NCBI GenBank assembly: GCA_016185145.1
Contig: JACPOB010000099.1
Span: 98,260 to 162,259, forward strand
Source: Rhodospirillales bacterium
Lineage (GTDB): Bacteria > Pseudomonadota > Alphaproteobacteria > Reyranellales > Reyranellaceae
DNA: 64,000 nt
Direction of reading: 5' to 3'
Position numbers and translations under genes: made by a program. The notes under the pieces were generated by a model. It ran no database searches and had not been told where the DNA came from. It saw only the letters and a program-made list of their open reading frames with translations. How positions within the stretch are numbered: position 1 is the stretch's first letter; every line of letters starts with the position of its first letter. Of the stretch, positions 15,850 to 24,630 are shown piece by piece.

Positions 15850-16884
15850 CTAGAGCACAGCTTCGGCGACGACGCGCAGGGACTCGACGGTAGCGTCGCT
15901 CAGCAGCATCGAGCCGACCTCGTGGCTCTTGCCGGCTTCCTTCCAAGCCTGCAGGCGGTCCTTGATGCGCTCCGGGCTGCCGACCAGGGAAACCTCGTCG
16001 ACGAGTGCGTCCGGCACGGCCGCGATCGCCTCCGCGCGCCGGCCGCCCAGGAAGGCATCCTGGATCTTCACCGCGGCGTCCTCGTAGCCAAGCTGCCTGG
16101 TGACGTCGTTATAAAAGTTCTTCGACCGCGCGCCCATGCCGCCGATGTAGAGCGCGAGCTCCGGCTTCAGCGCGTCGCGACAAGCCTGCAGGTCGGGGCC
16201 CATGGCGATGCGGACGTAAGGGGCGACATCGAAGTCGGCGAGGGTCCGACCGGGGCGTCCTTTGGCGATGCCGGCGCGCAGCGGGTCGGTAACCATCTTC
16301 GTCTTCTCCGGCGACATGAAGATCGGCAGCACGCCGTCCGCCACCTCGCCTGCCGTGCGCAGTCCGATCGGTGTGATCGAGGCGGCATAGATCGGCATGC
16401 CGGGATCGCCGTGCAGGATGCTCTTCAGCGGTTTGCCCAGGCCCGTGGCGCCGGGGCCCGTGTAGGGGATCTGGTAGAGCTCGCCCTGATGCTGGAGGGC
16501 GGCCTCGCGCTTCAGGATCTTGCGCAGGATTTCTATGTACTCGCGCGTGCGCGCCATCGGCTTGCCGAACGGCACGCCGTGCCAACCTTCGACGACCTGC
16601 GGCCCCGAGGCGCCGATGCCCAGCAGGAAGCGGTTGTTCGACAGCGCCTGCAAGGTGAGCGCCGTCATGGCGGTGCAGGCGGGCGTGCGCGCCTGCATCT
16701 GCATGATGCCGGTGCCGGCCCTGATGCGGGTCGTGCGGGCGAGGATCCAGGCCGTCGGCGTGACGGCATCGGTGCCGTAAGCCTCGCCGCTCCACACCGA
16801 ATCATAACCCAGCCGCTCGGCCTCCAGCACCTCGGCGAGCGCCAGGTCGTGGCCGTGATAGCGCAGAAGCATTCCGAGCCGCAT
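15850..16884 (-). CDS. LLM class flavin-dependent oxidoreductase (copy 1)
   Basis: 344 residues from the ATG giving MRLGMLLRYHGHDLALAEVLEAERLGYDSVWSGE; the frame is open further upstream but that part overlaps the previous gene in another frame. This is a luciferase-like TIM barrel, with TTRIRAGTGIMQMQARTPACTAMTALTLQALSNNRFLLGIGASGPQVVEGWHG matching the family block (quoted only as landmark segments near residues 55-105). It uses FMN or F420 to oxidise an unknown substrate. It lies 2 bp after a second, distinct LLM gene, suggesting a coupled pair. Confidence 0.88.
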   Translation of the reverse strand: MRLGMLLRYHGHDLALAEVLEAERLGYDSVWSGEAYGTDAVTPTAWILARTTRIRAGTGIMQMQARTPACTAMTALTLQALSNNRFLLGIGASGPQVVEGWHGVPFGKPMARTREYIEILRKILKREAALQHQGELYQIPYTGPGATGLGKPLKSILHGDPGMPIYAASITPIGLRTAGEVADGVLPIFMSPEKTKMVTDPLRAGIAKGRPGRTLADFDVAPYVRIAMGPDLQACRDALKPELALYIGGMGARSKNFYNDVTRQLGYEDAAVKIQDAFLGGRRAEAIAAVPDALVDEVSLVGSPERIKDRLQAWKEAGKSHEVGSMLLSDATVESLRVVAEAVL

Positions 16885-16886
16885 GG

Positions 16887-17873
16887 CTACCCCCTGCGCA
16901 AGCCAGCCAGCAGCGGCATCGCCTCGGCGGCGAAGCGCTCGATCTGCTGGTCGCGCTCCTCGTAGGGGCCGACGAAGTCGAGGATGAGGTGGCGCACACC
17001 GGCCTGCTGGAACTTGAAGATCGTCTCGACCACGTCCTGCGGCGTCCCCAGCGCACAGTAACGCTGCGCGGCCTTGCGGAAGTCCATGGCGTAACGCTGG
17101 CTGAGCGACACCGTCGCCGCATCGAGGGCCTTTTCGTAGGTATCGTCGATGCGCGTGAACAGCAGGTGAGCGGTGCCGAAGCCGCGATCGAAGGTGCGGC
17201 CGGCTTCGCTGGCCGCCGTCGCGATCTTTTCGAGGCCCTGGCGGTACATGTCGGCTGTCACGACATAGGACATCCAGCCGTCGGTCATGCGTCCGATGCG
17301 CCGCAATGCCGGATCGGCGCGGCCGCCGCACCAGATCGGCGGGCCGCCCGGCTGGCGCGGCGGCGGCTGCATTTTCACGCCTTCGAAATTGAAGAACTTG
17401 CCGGCATGCGAGACCGGCTCGCCGGTCCACAGCTTGCGCATGACCGTGAGGCTCTCGCTCAGCCTGGCGCCGCGCTCGTTGAGGGGCACGCCGCAGGCCT
17501 CGTACTCCTTGGGGAACTCGCCGCCGACACCGACGCCGAACACGAAGCGGCCCTCGGTCAGATGATCGAGGGTCGAGACCTGCTTGGCCACCGGCGTCGG
17601 ATGGCGCAAGGGCAGCAGGTAGACGTCCGTGCCGAAGATCAGGCGCCGGCTGACCACGGCGGCCTGGGCGAGCTGCATCAGCGGGTCGAAGATCGCAATG
17701 GTGAAGGCGACGTGATCGCCGACCCACATCGAATCGTAGCCGCAACGGTCGACCAGGCCGACCAGATCGGCCATCTCGTCGATGGTCGGCAGCCATGGAC
17801 CCTCGGCAGGTTCCGTGCGCCGATGGAGGGTTTGCACGCCGATGCTGAGGTGGTCGTCCAGGGGAAGGTCCAT
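16887..17873 (-). CDS. LLM class flavin-dependent oxidoreductase (copy 2)
   Basis: 328 residues with the family features YDSMWVGDHVAF near 46-57, then RLIFGTDVYLLPLRHP, LDHLTEGRFVFGVGVGGEFPKEYEACG and a C-terminal RHLILDFVGP strand. The protein is clearly homologous to the downstream LLM gene but diverged, so the pair is either an old tandem duplication or two enzymes acting on related substrates. It is first in the transcript. There is no flavin reductase in the window. The substrate is unknown. Confidence 0.88.
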   Translation of the reverse strand: MDLPLDDHLSIGVQTLHRRTEPAEGPWLPTIDEMADLVGLVDRCGYDSMWVGDHVAFTIAIFDPLMQLAQAAVVSRRLIFGTDVYLLPLRHPTPVAKQVSTLDHLTEGRFVFGVGVGGEFPKEYEACGVPLNERGARLSESLTVMRKLWTGEPVSHAGKFFNFEGVKMQPPPRQPGGPPIWCGGRADPALRRIGRMTDGWMSYVVTADMYRQGLEKIATAASEAGRTFDRGFGTAHLLFTRIDDTYEKALDAATVSLSQRYAMDFRKAAQRYCALGTPQDVVETIFKFQQAGVRHLILDFVGPYEERDQQIERFAAEAMPLLAGLRRG

Positions 17874-17891
17874 GGCGCCTCACTGAAAGGG

Positions 17892-17959
17892 TGTCATCCC
17901 GAGCGCAGCGAGGGACCCTTGGGGACCAGGAAAGGTCCCTCGCTGCGCTCGGGATGACA
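17892..17959. repeat. Family B palindromic repeat with perfect 26-bp arms
   Basis: Arms at 17892-17917 and 17934-17959 are exact reverse complements (starting tgtcatcccgagcgcagcga), with a 16-nt loop. It lies between two minus-strand genes and would form a very stable RNA hairpin, probably ending the ABC-F transcript. Confidence 0.9.
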
Positions 17960-17973
17960 GCGGGGACCTTAGT

Positions 17974-19506
17974 CTACTGCGACTGCTCGAAGAAGCTCTC
18001 GGCATCGTCGATTTCCACCAGCCGGCCCTTGCGGATTTCCAGGAAGCGGTTGGCGACGCTGCGGGTGAAGTAGCGGTCGTGGCTGACGAACAGGCACGAC
18101 ACGTCGCTCTGGTCGAGTTCGGCCTCGAGCGCTTCCTGGCCCTCGATGTCGAGATGGTTGGTCGGCTCGTCCAGCAGGTACATGTTGGGCCGCAGCAGCT
18201 TCATCTTGAGGAACACCAGGCGGGCGCGTTCGCCGTGGCTCAGGATATCGATCGGTTCGCCGATCTTGCGGAACGGGAAGCCCGCCCCGGCGAGCTGGCG
18301 GATCGCGTCCTTCTCGTTGATCCCCGGCGCCTCGAGCACGTAGTCGAGGATCGACGTCATGAGCGGCAGGTCGCGCATGGTCTGGTCGAAATAGACCAGC
18401 CGGCAGGCCGGGTTGAAGCGCACCGGCGATAGGCTGTCGTAGTGCTCGAGCTCGGGATCGAAGGCGCGGACCAGCGCCGACAAGAGCGTCGACTTGCCGG
18501 CGCCGTTGACGCCCAGCAGCGCGATGCGGTCGCCGGCAGCGATGGCCAGGCGATCGATGGCTAGAAGCTTGCGCTCGCTGCCCGGCGCCAGGACGTCGAG
18601 GCCGGCGATGCGCAGCGCCACCTTGGCGTCGATGTCGCCGTCCGCCAGTTCGAGCCGCCGCTCGCGCGCGACATAGGCCTGGGTGCGATCTTTCTCGATG
18701 CGGGCGATGCGCGTCTCGAGGGCAGCCTTGCGCTTGTTGAGGTCGGGGTTCTTGACGGCCCAGACCTTGTAGCGCGCCGCGGCCTGCTCCAGCCGGCGGA
18801 TCTCCTTTTCCTCGAACTGGGAACGTGCCGCTGCGGCCGCGTCGCGGCGCAGCAGCTCCTCGCGGGCCAGGGCGAAGCTGGTCTTGAAGGCGTGCATGCC
18901 GTCGCTGCGCAGGAAGAGCGTACGGTCGGTCACGCGGTTCAGGAACTCGCGGTCGTGGCTCACGATCAGCATGGGCACGTGGAAGTCGACGGTGAGCCAG
19001 CGCTCCAGCGTGTTGATGTTGGCGAGGTCGAGATGGTTGGTCGGCTCGTCGAGGATCAGGATGTCCGGCTCCTCGAGCCGCGCCGCCGCCGCGATCAGCA
19101 GCAGGCGCTGCCAGCCGCCCGACAGCGTGCCGAACGGCTTGTCGAGGATCTCCGGCTCGACGCCGATCTCGTCCAGCAGCACGTCGATGCGCCACCAGTC
19201 GTCGTCCAGGCCGACCTTGACGAGCGAGCGCTGCAGCACGTTGCGCACCGGCAGTTCGGCCAGGCCCGGCGGCACGTCCTGCGGCACGCTGCCGGTGCGG
19301 AGCCCACGCGAGCGGATCACCTTGCCGCCGTTCAGCTCGAGCTCGCCGCTGAGGCACTTCAGCAGGGTCGACTTGCCGGTACCGTTCTCGCCGACCAGGG
19401 CGGTGCGCGCCCCGTCGAGCAGGAAGGTGATGCCGCGGAACACCGCGGCCGAGCCGTAGAAGAAGGAGGCCCGCTCCATACCGAGCACGGCCTGACGCGT
19501 CGCCAT
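17974..19506 (-). CDS. ABC-F family ATPase (ribosome-associated, Uup/EttA-like)
   Basis: 510 residues with two nucleotide-binding domains and no membrane segments. Domain 1 has Walker A GENGTGKST (about 39-47) and LSGGWQRLLLI; domain 2 has GVNGAGKST and a variant signature LSHGERARLVF. Both carry LDEPTNHLD, the hallmark of ABC-F factors. The linker (about 230-300, RSQFEEKEIRRLEQAAARYKVW) is charged and helical, as in the P-site tRNA interaction motif. Such proteins act on stalled ribosomes or give antibiotic resistance. It follows an MFS gene by 12 bp. Confidence 0.92.
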   Translation of the reverse strand: MATRQAVLGMERASFFYGSAAVFRGITFLLDGARTALVGENGTGKSTLLKCLSGELELNGGKVIRSRGLRTGSVPQDVPPGLAELPVRNVLQRSLVKVGLDDDWWRIDVLLDEIGVEPEILDKPFGTLSGGWQRLLLIAAAARLEEPDILILDEPTNHLDLANINTLERWLTVDFHVPMLIVSHDREFLNRVTDRTLFLRSDGMHAFKTSFALAREELLRRDAAAAARSQFEEKEIRRLEQAAARYKVWAVKNPDLNKRKAALETRIARIEKDRTQAYVARERRLELADGDIDAKVALRIAGLDVLAPGSERKLLAIDRLAIAAGDRIALLGVNGAGKSTLLSALVRAFDPELEHYDSLSPVRFNPACRLVYFDQTMRDLPLMTSILDYVLEAPGINEKDAIRQLAGAGFPFRKIGEPIDILSHGERARLVFLKMKLLRPNMYLLDEPTNHLDIEGQEALEAELDQSDVSCLFVSHDRYFTRSVANRFLEIRKGRLVEIDDAESFFEQSQ

Positions 19507-19518
19507 GGTCGATCTCCA

Positions 19519-20706
19519 TCACGAAGAGCGATCGCGTGTCAAATCCTCGTCACCTGGATACCGTTTGGCTGACGCAATCGCGACCGCAAAGGTAGCCACG
19601 ACCATCAGGCCGGTGACGACGATCATTGTCACCGACAGCGAAACGACGGTCAGCACGGCGCTCGCGAAGATGACGCCTACTGCGTTTGCGGTGCGCAGCA
19701 GGGCAAACACCTCCGGTCGTCGCTGTGGCGGTGCAAGCGTGTCGAGGATGAGCGAGTAATACGTCGCCAAGGGGGCCAGAACCGACCCTATGAGGACCGT
19801 TGCGACAACGGTCGCGGCAACCGACAAGTTGAGCGCCGCGAGAGCCGATCCCATCGTCATGAGAAGGAGTTGGGCCAGCACGGCCCTTCGCGTTGCCATG
19901 CGGTTCCGCACGCTGACCCATATGCCGCCTGCGACCGAGGCCAGGCACAGGGGAACCGTGAACACGATTGCCAGGGTCGGTTCGTAGCCGAAGTTCAAAG
20001 CCAGCGCGACGGCGCCGATCTCGATGGCCGCAACGGCGGCACCTCCTGCCGCGGCGCAGGTGAGCCATAGCAGGATGGGAGGGCTGAGAACCGAGCTCCT
20101 GGCGCCGCGCACGCCGTCGATGTGGGTTGAGCCCGTGTTCGGGACCAGCAATGCCGGAACAGCGCCTACGGCTGCGAGCACAAACACGGCAAGAGCCGGC
20201 GAGACGGAGCCCAGGCCCGAAGCCGCCACTGGAGCCAACACAAAGGTCGCCTCGTTGAGCGTGGCCGCGATACCGAGGGTGCGTGGCAAGCGGGAAGAAG
20301 GCGCCAAGTGGTTGAGCACGGCGCGCAGATAGCCGGAGGCAGCGCCGTTGACCAATCCAGCAGCCGCGGCAAGCACGATGAGCCAGCTAAACGACACGTC
20401 ATTTGCTGCGCATATTGCAATCGAAAACAGGGCCAACGTGCGCATCGCCACCAACAGCCTCAGGAACATTGCCAAAGGCAGGCCCTTGCCGAGGCGGGCA
20501 ATCGGGATGGCGCCGCCCACCTGGGCGATCGTCATTGCGAGCATCATGGCGGCGCCGCCGCTGCTGTCGTTCGTCAGGCTCAAGGCGACGAGCGAGAATG
20601 CGACGGGCCCTGCCGCCTGTGGCACGCCCAGGGTGCCGGACGAGATGAACCAGCGAAGCAGCGGCCATCGGTTCGTCGGCCCGTCGGGTGACGGGAAGTT
20701 GGTCAA
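19519..20706 (-). CDS. MFS transporter
   Basis: 395 residues with about 12 hydrophobic helices; the family is inferred from topology and from segments such as GGAIPIARLGKGLPLAMFLRLL after helix 2. The start is TTG at 20706, 15 bp after the amidohydrolase stop, with GGGGCG before it; no ATG fits. Codon use differs from neighbours: more A/T in third positions and fewer G/C-only codons, suggesting a later acquisition. Placed between a catabolic amidohydrolase and an ABC-F factor, it may export a toxic compound or an antibiotic. Confidence 0.8.
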   Translation of the reverse strand: MTNFPSPDGPTNRWPLLRWFISSGTLGVPQAAGPVAFSLVALSLTNDSSGGAAMMLAMTIAQVGGAIPIARLGKGLPLAMFLRLLVAMRTLALFSIAICAANDVSFSWLIVLAAAAGLVNGAASGYLRAVLNHLAPSSRLPRTLGIAATLNEATFVLAPVAASGLGSVSPALAVFVLAAVGAVPALLVPNTGSTHIDGVRGARSSVLSPPILLWLTCAAAGGAAVAAIEIGAVALALNFGYEPTLAIVFTVPLCLASVAGGIWVSVRNRMATRRAVLAQLLLMTMGSALAALNLSVAATVVATVLIGSVLAPLATYYSLILDTLAPPQRRPEVFALLRTANAVGVIFASAVLTVVSLSVTMIVVTGLMVVATFAVAIASAKRYPGDEDLTRDRSS

Positions 20707-20721
20707 TGCAATCGCCCCGCG

Positions 20722-21906
20722 TCAGGGCGAGACCAGTACGCCATCCTGGGCGACAATGCGACCGGCTTTGACGACGAGCTTGCGCCTTGGCCGGGTGGCC
20801 ACCGCCTCGGCGAGCGAGCCCGCCTCGACGACAACGAAGTCGGCCGGGCCGCCAGTGACGACGCCGTAGCCCTCGATGCCCAGCACCTCCGCGGCCGACC
20901 TGGTCACCATGTCGAAGGCCAGCGCCAGTTCCTCGTCGTGCCGGAAGTTGGCGCGATAGCCGATCATCATGGCGCGTTCGAGCATGTCGCCGTTGCCGAA
21001 GGGCGACCAGGCATCGCGGATGTTGTCGGAGCCGCCGAATACTTTTACGCCATGCTCACGCAGGAGTTTCAGGGGAGGGATGGTGGCGCCGCCCGGGCCG
21101 TGGCTCATGATCGCCACGCCGGTCTCGGCCAGAAGGTCGGCCGTCCGCGCGGCCGACACGGTCGGCACCGAACCCAGGGCAAAGGCATGGCTGATCGCGA
21201 CCTTGCCTTGCAGGCCCGCTGCCTTGGTGCGGCGGGCGATTGCCTCGATCTGGGCCAGACCGCCCTCGCCGCCGTCATGCAGATGGATGTCGATGCCGGC
21301 GCCGCGCTGCTCGGCGATGGCGAAGATCGGATCGAGATGGCCGTCGAGATCGCCGTCGATGCCGACCGGATCGAGGCCGCCCACAAGATCGGCGCCTTCG
21401 GCCATGGCCGCCGCCAAAAGGTCGGCCGTGCCCGGCGAGCGCAAGATGCCGCTTTGCGGGAAGGCCACGATCTGGATGGTGACGAGGCCTGCGAAGCGCT
21501 CGCGCACCTTCAGGATCTCGCGCAGGTTCCTGAGGCCGAGCTGATTGTCGATGTCGACGTGGCTGCGCATGTGCAGCGTGCCGCTGGCCATGACCTGACG
21601 GACCAGGTTGGCGCCGGTTTCCGATTCGGGAACGGTGCGTGCCGCGCGTACCTTGCGTTCGGCCTCGATGCGATCGGCGACCTGGTTGCCGGTCGCCTGG
21701 TTGGGCACCCAGGGCAGGCCGAGCAGCGTCTTGTCGAGATGGATGTGGCCGTCGACCAGCGGCGGCAGGACGAGCGCGCCTTTGAGGTCGAGGTGGCCCT
21801 CGAGGGCGCCGGTGCCCGAGGCCGGGAGGAGGGCGGCGATCCGCCCTCCCGAGACCTCGATGTCGTGTCTGCTGCCGTCGGGCAGCGTGGCGTTGGCGAG
21901 CCGCAC
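20722..21906 (-). CDS. Amidohydrolase family protein (cytosine deaminase-like)
   Basis: 394 residues. Metal-dependent hydrolase signs: VDGHIHLDKTLLG (His54, His56), HMRSHVDIDN, a third site at HLHDGG, KVAISHAFALG and the late GGSDNIRDAWSPFGNGDMLERAMM, which matches the GxDNVxDPxxPxGxxDML pattern of CodA-type deaminases and AtzB/TrzC-like enzymes. The E of the HxDE motif is replaced (HLHDGGE), so the substrate may differ from cytosine. It probably hydrolyses a C-N bond in a ring or ureido compound. It starts 4 bp after the HpaI aldolase gene. Confidence 0.87.
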   Translation of the reverse strand: MRLANATLPDGSRHDIEVSGGRIAALLPASGTGALEGHLDLKGALVLPPLVDGHIHLDKTLLGLPWVPNQATGNQVADRIEAERKVRAARTVPESETGANLVRQVMASGTLHMRSHVDIDNQLGLRNLREILKVRERFAGLVTIQIVAFPQSGILRSPGTADLLAAAMAEGADLVGGLDPVGIDGDLDGHLDPIFAIAEQRGAGIDIHLHDGGEGGLAQIEAIARRTKAAGLQGKVAISHAFALGSVPTVSAARTADLLAETGVAIMSHGPGGATIPPLKLLREHGVKVFGGSDNIRDAWSPFGNGDMLERAMMIGYRANFRHDEELALAFDMVTRSAAEVLGIEGYGVVTGGPADFVVVEAGSLAEAVATRPRRKLVVKAGRIVAQDGVLVSP

Positions 21907-21910
21907 GCCG

Positions 21911-22699
21911 TTACTTGTCGGCGATGGCGCCCGCTTCCTTGCGGGTCTGGGCGACCGCGGTGCGCGCGGCCATGGCCATCAGGCCGGAATCGTTGGCGAT
22001 GGTGACGAACTGGAAGCCCATGCCGATCGCCCGGGCGGCGTAGCTCGCCGTGCCGTTGTGGATGCCGGCGAACAGGCCGCGCTTCTTCACGGCGGTGACG
22101 AGCTTCTCGTAGATTTTCAGGACCTGCGGCTCCTCGCGATCGAGCTTGGGCACCAGGCCGAGCGACAGGCCGAGGTCGCTCGGACCGACATAGATGCCGC
22201 TGATGCCCGGCACCTCGCAGATGGCGTCGATGTTGTCGATCGCCTCCTGGGTCTCGATCATCGGGATGATCAGGACCTCGTCGTTGGCCGTCGCCTGGTA
22301 GGGCGTCGCCGAGCCGTAGGCGCCGGCGCGGATCGGGCCGTTGCTGCGCTTGCCCTTGGGCGGATAGAGCGCATAGGAGACCAGCGCCTTGGCCTCGGCC
22401 ACGTTGTTGACCATCGGGCAGATCACGCCCCAGGCGCCGCCGTCCAGGACCTTGCCGACGATGCCGGGCTCGTTCCACGGCACGCGCACCAGCGGCGTCA
22501 CCGGATGCTTGTCCATCGCCTGGAAGCAGGCGACCATCGAATGGTAGTCCTGCACACCGTGCTGCATGTCGACGGTGACGCTGTCCCAGCCGCATTGCGC
22601 CATGGTCTCGGCCGAAAAGCCGCTGGGGATGGCGAGCCATGCGTTGACGCAGGCCCTACCCTCTTTGAGGCGCTTTCTCAGCATGTTCGACGAGTTCAT
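21911..22699 (-). CDS. HpcH/HpaI-type class II aldolase (copy 1)
   Basis: 262 residues. The family signs are SVTVDMQHGVQDY (catalytic His), PLVRVPWNEPGIVGKVLDGGAWGVICPMVNN, MIETQEAIDN (metal-binding Glu) and IYVGPSDLGLSLG (metal-binding Asp). It cleaves or forms hydroxy-oxo acids by retro-aldol reaction, usually releasing pyruvate. A paralogue lies at 60868-61635. Here it sits between a sugar-type ABC transporter and a deaminase-like hydrolase. Confidence 0.92.
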   Translation of the reverse strand: MNSSNMLRKRLKEGRACVNAWLAIPSGFSAETMAQCGWDSVTVDMQHGVQDYHSMVACFQAMDKHPVTPLVRVPWNEPGIVGKVLDGGAWGVICPMVNNVAEAKALVSYALYPPKGKRSNGPIRAGAYGSATPYQATANDEVLIIPMIETQEAIDNIDAICEVPGISGIYVGPSDLGLSLGLVPKLDREEPQVLKIYEKLVTAVKKRGLFAGIHNGTASYAARAIGMGFQFVTIANDSGLMAMAARTAVAQTRKEAGAIADK

Positions 22700-22791
22700 G
22701 ACGGCGTTTCCTCTTTCATGCGGGAGCGAAGACGGCCGTGATCATAGGCAGGCCGGGGCCGTGGGGCCATGCCGTCCTGTCGCAGAGCGGG

Positions 22792-23679
22792 TCAGCCCTT
22801 CACGGCCCCAGCCGACAGGCCCTCGACGATGTACTTCTGCAGCAGCGCGACCAGGATCACCGTGGGCGCCAGCGCCAGCAGGCAGATCGCCATCATCAAA
22901 TTGAAGAAGACGTGCACGTCGCCGACCAGGCTCGCGATCACCACCGGCAGGGTCATGAAGTTCGGCCGCGCGTTCAGGATCAGCGGGATCAGGAGCTCGT
23001 GCCAGGAGATGATGAACATGATGACGCCGCAGGCCGCCAGCGCCGGCGTCGCGAGCGGCAGGACGATGCGCACGAAGGCGCTGAAGCGCGTGCAGCCATC
23101 GATGCGGGCGGCCTCTTCGAGCTCGCTGGGGATGGTGTCGAAGTAGGGCGCCAGGATCAGGATGGCATAGGGCAGAAGGAAGCCGGTCTCGGCGATGATG
23201 ACGCCGCTCAGCGAATTGAGCTGCCCGACGGACCGCATGACCACATAAAGTGGGATCATCAGCACGATCACCGGCACGAAACGTGCCACGATGTTGGCCT
23301 GCAGCAGGAACAGCGTCCATCGGTAGCGCTGGCGGGCGATGGTGTAGGCCGACAACGCGCCGAACAGCAGGGTCAGCGCCGTCACCGAGATCGCCACGAT
23401 CGCCGAGTTGGCGAAGGCGACGTAGAAGTTCTTGATGTTGTCGGGCAGGTAGGTGACCTGCTCGAAGATGCGGCCCTTCTGCTCGCCCTTGCTCAGGATG
23501 ACCAGGAAGTTGTCGAGCGTGACTTCCAGCGGCAGCACGCGGCGGGTGTCGGCCTGCAGCGCCTTCTCCGACTGGATGCTGCCGATGAACACCGCCACCA
23601 CGGGCAGCAGGATGAACACGATCACCATCAGGTTGGCGACGTGCAGCATCAGGCGGGTGGTCGGCGTCTTCCTGAACAT
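22792..23679 (-). CDS. Carbohydrate-type ABC transporter permease 2 (MalG-like)
   Basis: 295 residues from the ATG sharing its A with the preceding TGA. About six helices; the EAA coupling motif is ELEEAARIDGCTRFSAFVRIVLPLATPALAACGV (around 190-220), typical of MalG-type subunits. A larger periplasmic loop lies near 40-85. It completes a two-permease importer. An in-frame open region upstream belongs to other genes. Confidence 0.93.
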   Translation of the reverse strand: MFRKTPTTRLMLHVANLMVIVFILLPVVAVFIGSIQSEKALQADTRRVLPLEVTLDNFLVILSKGEQKGRIFEQVTYLPDNIKNFYVAFANSAIVAISVTALTLLFGALSAYTIARQRYRWTLFLLQANIVARFVPVIVLMIPLYVVMRSVGQLNSLSGVIIAETGFLLPYAILILAPYFDTIPSELEEAARIDGCTRFSAFVRIVLPLATPALAACGVIMFIISWHELLIPLILNARPNFMTLPVVIASLVGDVHVFFNLMMAICLLALAPTVILVALLQKYIVEGLSAGAVKG

Positions 23680-24563
23680 CAGAGCGTCACCCGGCGGTAG
23701 ATCAGGCGCAGGTAGACCAGCGCGATCGCCGCGATCATCACGGTCAGGATGAAGGCCGAGGCCGAGCCCATGCCGAAGTTGTTGGGCGGCGCGAAGGTGA
23801 TCTTGTAGCTGTACCAGGCGGCCACCCAGGTGGCGTCGCCCGGCCCGCCCTGGGTGATGGCTAGAATCTCCTCGAACACGGCGAAGGCGAAGGCCGTGCG
23901 CAGGATCAGGATGATGGCGATGATCTGCTGCAGCATCGGCCAGGTGATCTTGGTGAAGCGATGCCAGGCGTTGGCGCCGTCGATCGCCGCCTGCTCGTAG
24001 AGCTCGCGCGGGATGCCCTGCAGGGCGGCATGCACCAGGATGATGGCGAAGGGCAGGGTGCGCCAGATGTAGGGCACCGTGACCGCGTAGAGCGCGGTGT
24101 CGGGATTGCCGGCCCAGTTCACCGGATCGCTGATCAGGCCCAGCGAGAACAGGATGCGGTTCAGGAAGCCGAACTGGAAGCTGTAGAGGAACGACCAGAT
24201 CAGGCCGTTGCAGATCGGCGGGATCGCATAGGGCAGCAGGATCAGGAAGCGCGTGATGCGCGACGTCCGGATGCTGGTCTGGTTGATCAGGAGCGCGATC
24301 GCCACCGCCAGCACGACCTCGCTGCCGACGGTGATGACGGTGAAGATCAGCGTGTTCTTGATGGCGATCCAGAACAGCGGATCTTCGAGCACGCGGCCGT
24401 AGTTCTCCCAGCCGGTGAAGGCGAACTCGCCGCGGCGGAGCTGCGCCAGGCCGACGCGATGGACCGAAAGATAGAGCGCGTAGCCGACCGGATAGGCCAG
24501 CACCAGGCCGAGGCAGATCAGCGTCGGCAGGTTCATGACCAGCGCAAAGCGGCCGGCCGACAT
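23679..24563 (-). CDS. Carbohydrate-type ABC transporter permease 1 (MalF-like)
   Basis: 294 residues from ATG, with EAA motif ELYEQAAIDGANAWHRFTKITWPML and family segments such as FTGWENYGRVLEDPLFWIAIKNTLIF. The frame stays open upstream for about 20 codons (ending RLPWFKRE), with CTG or GTT but no ATG, so the true start may be a little earlier at an unusual codon. It directly follows the binding protein. The paired ATPase gene (MalK/UgpC type) is not in this cluster. Confidence 0.92.
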   Translation of the reverse strand: MSAGRFALVMNLPTLICLGLVLAYPVGYALYLSVHRVGLAQLRRGEFAFTGWENYGRVLEDPLFWIAIKNTLIFTVITVGSEVVLAVAIALLINQTSIRTSRITRFLILLPYAIPPICNGLIWSFLYSFQFGFLNRILFSLGLISDPVNWAGNPDTALYAVTVPYIWRTLPFAIILVHAALQGIPRELYEQAAIDGANAWHRFTKITWPMLQQIIAIILILRTAFAFAVFEEILAITQGGPGDATWVAAWYSYKITFAPPNNFGMGSASAFILTVMIAAIALVYLRLIYRRVTL

Positions 24564-24630
24564 CTCGCGCTTGAACCACGGCAGGCGAACGCGTGCCGTG
24601 GTCAGTTCCTGGGTTTGCGTGGCCAGGGCG

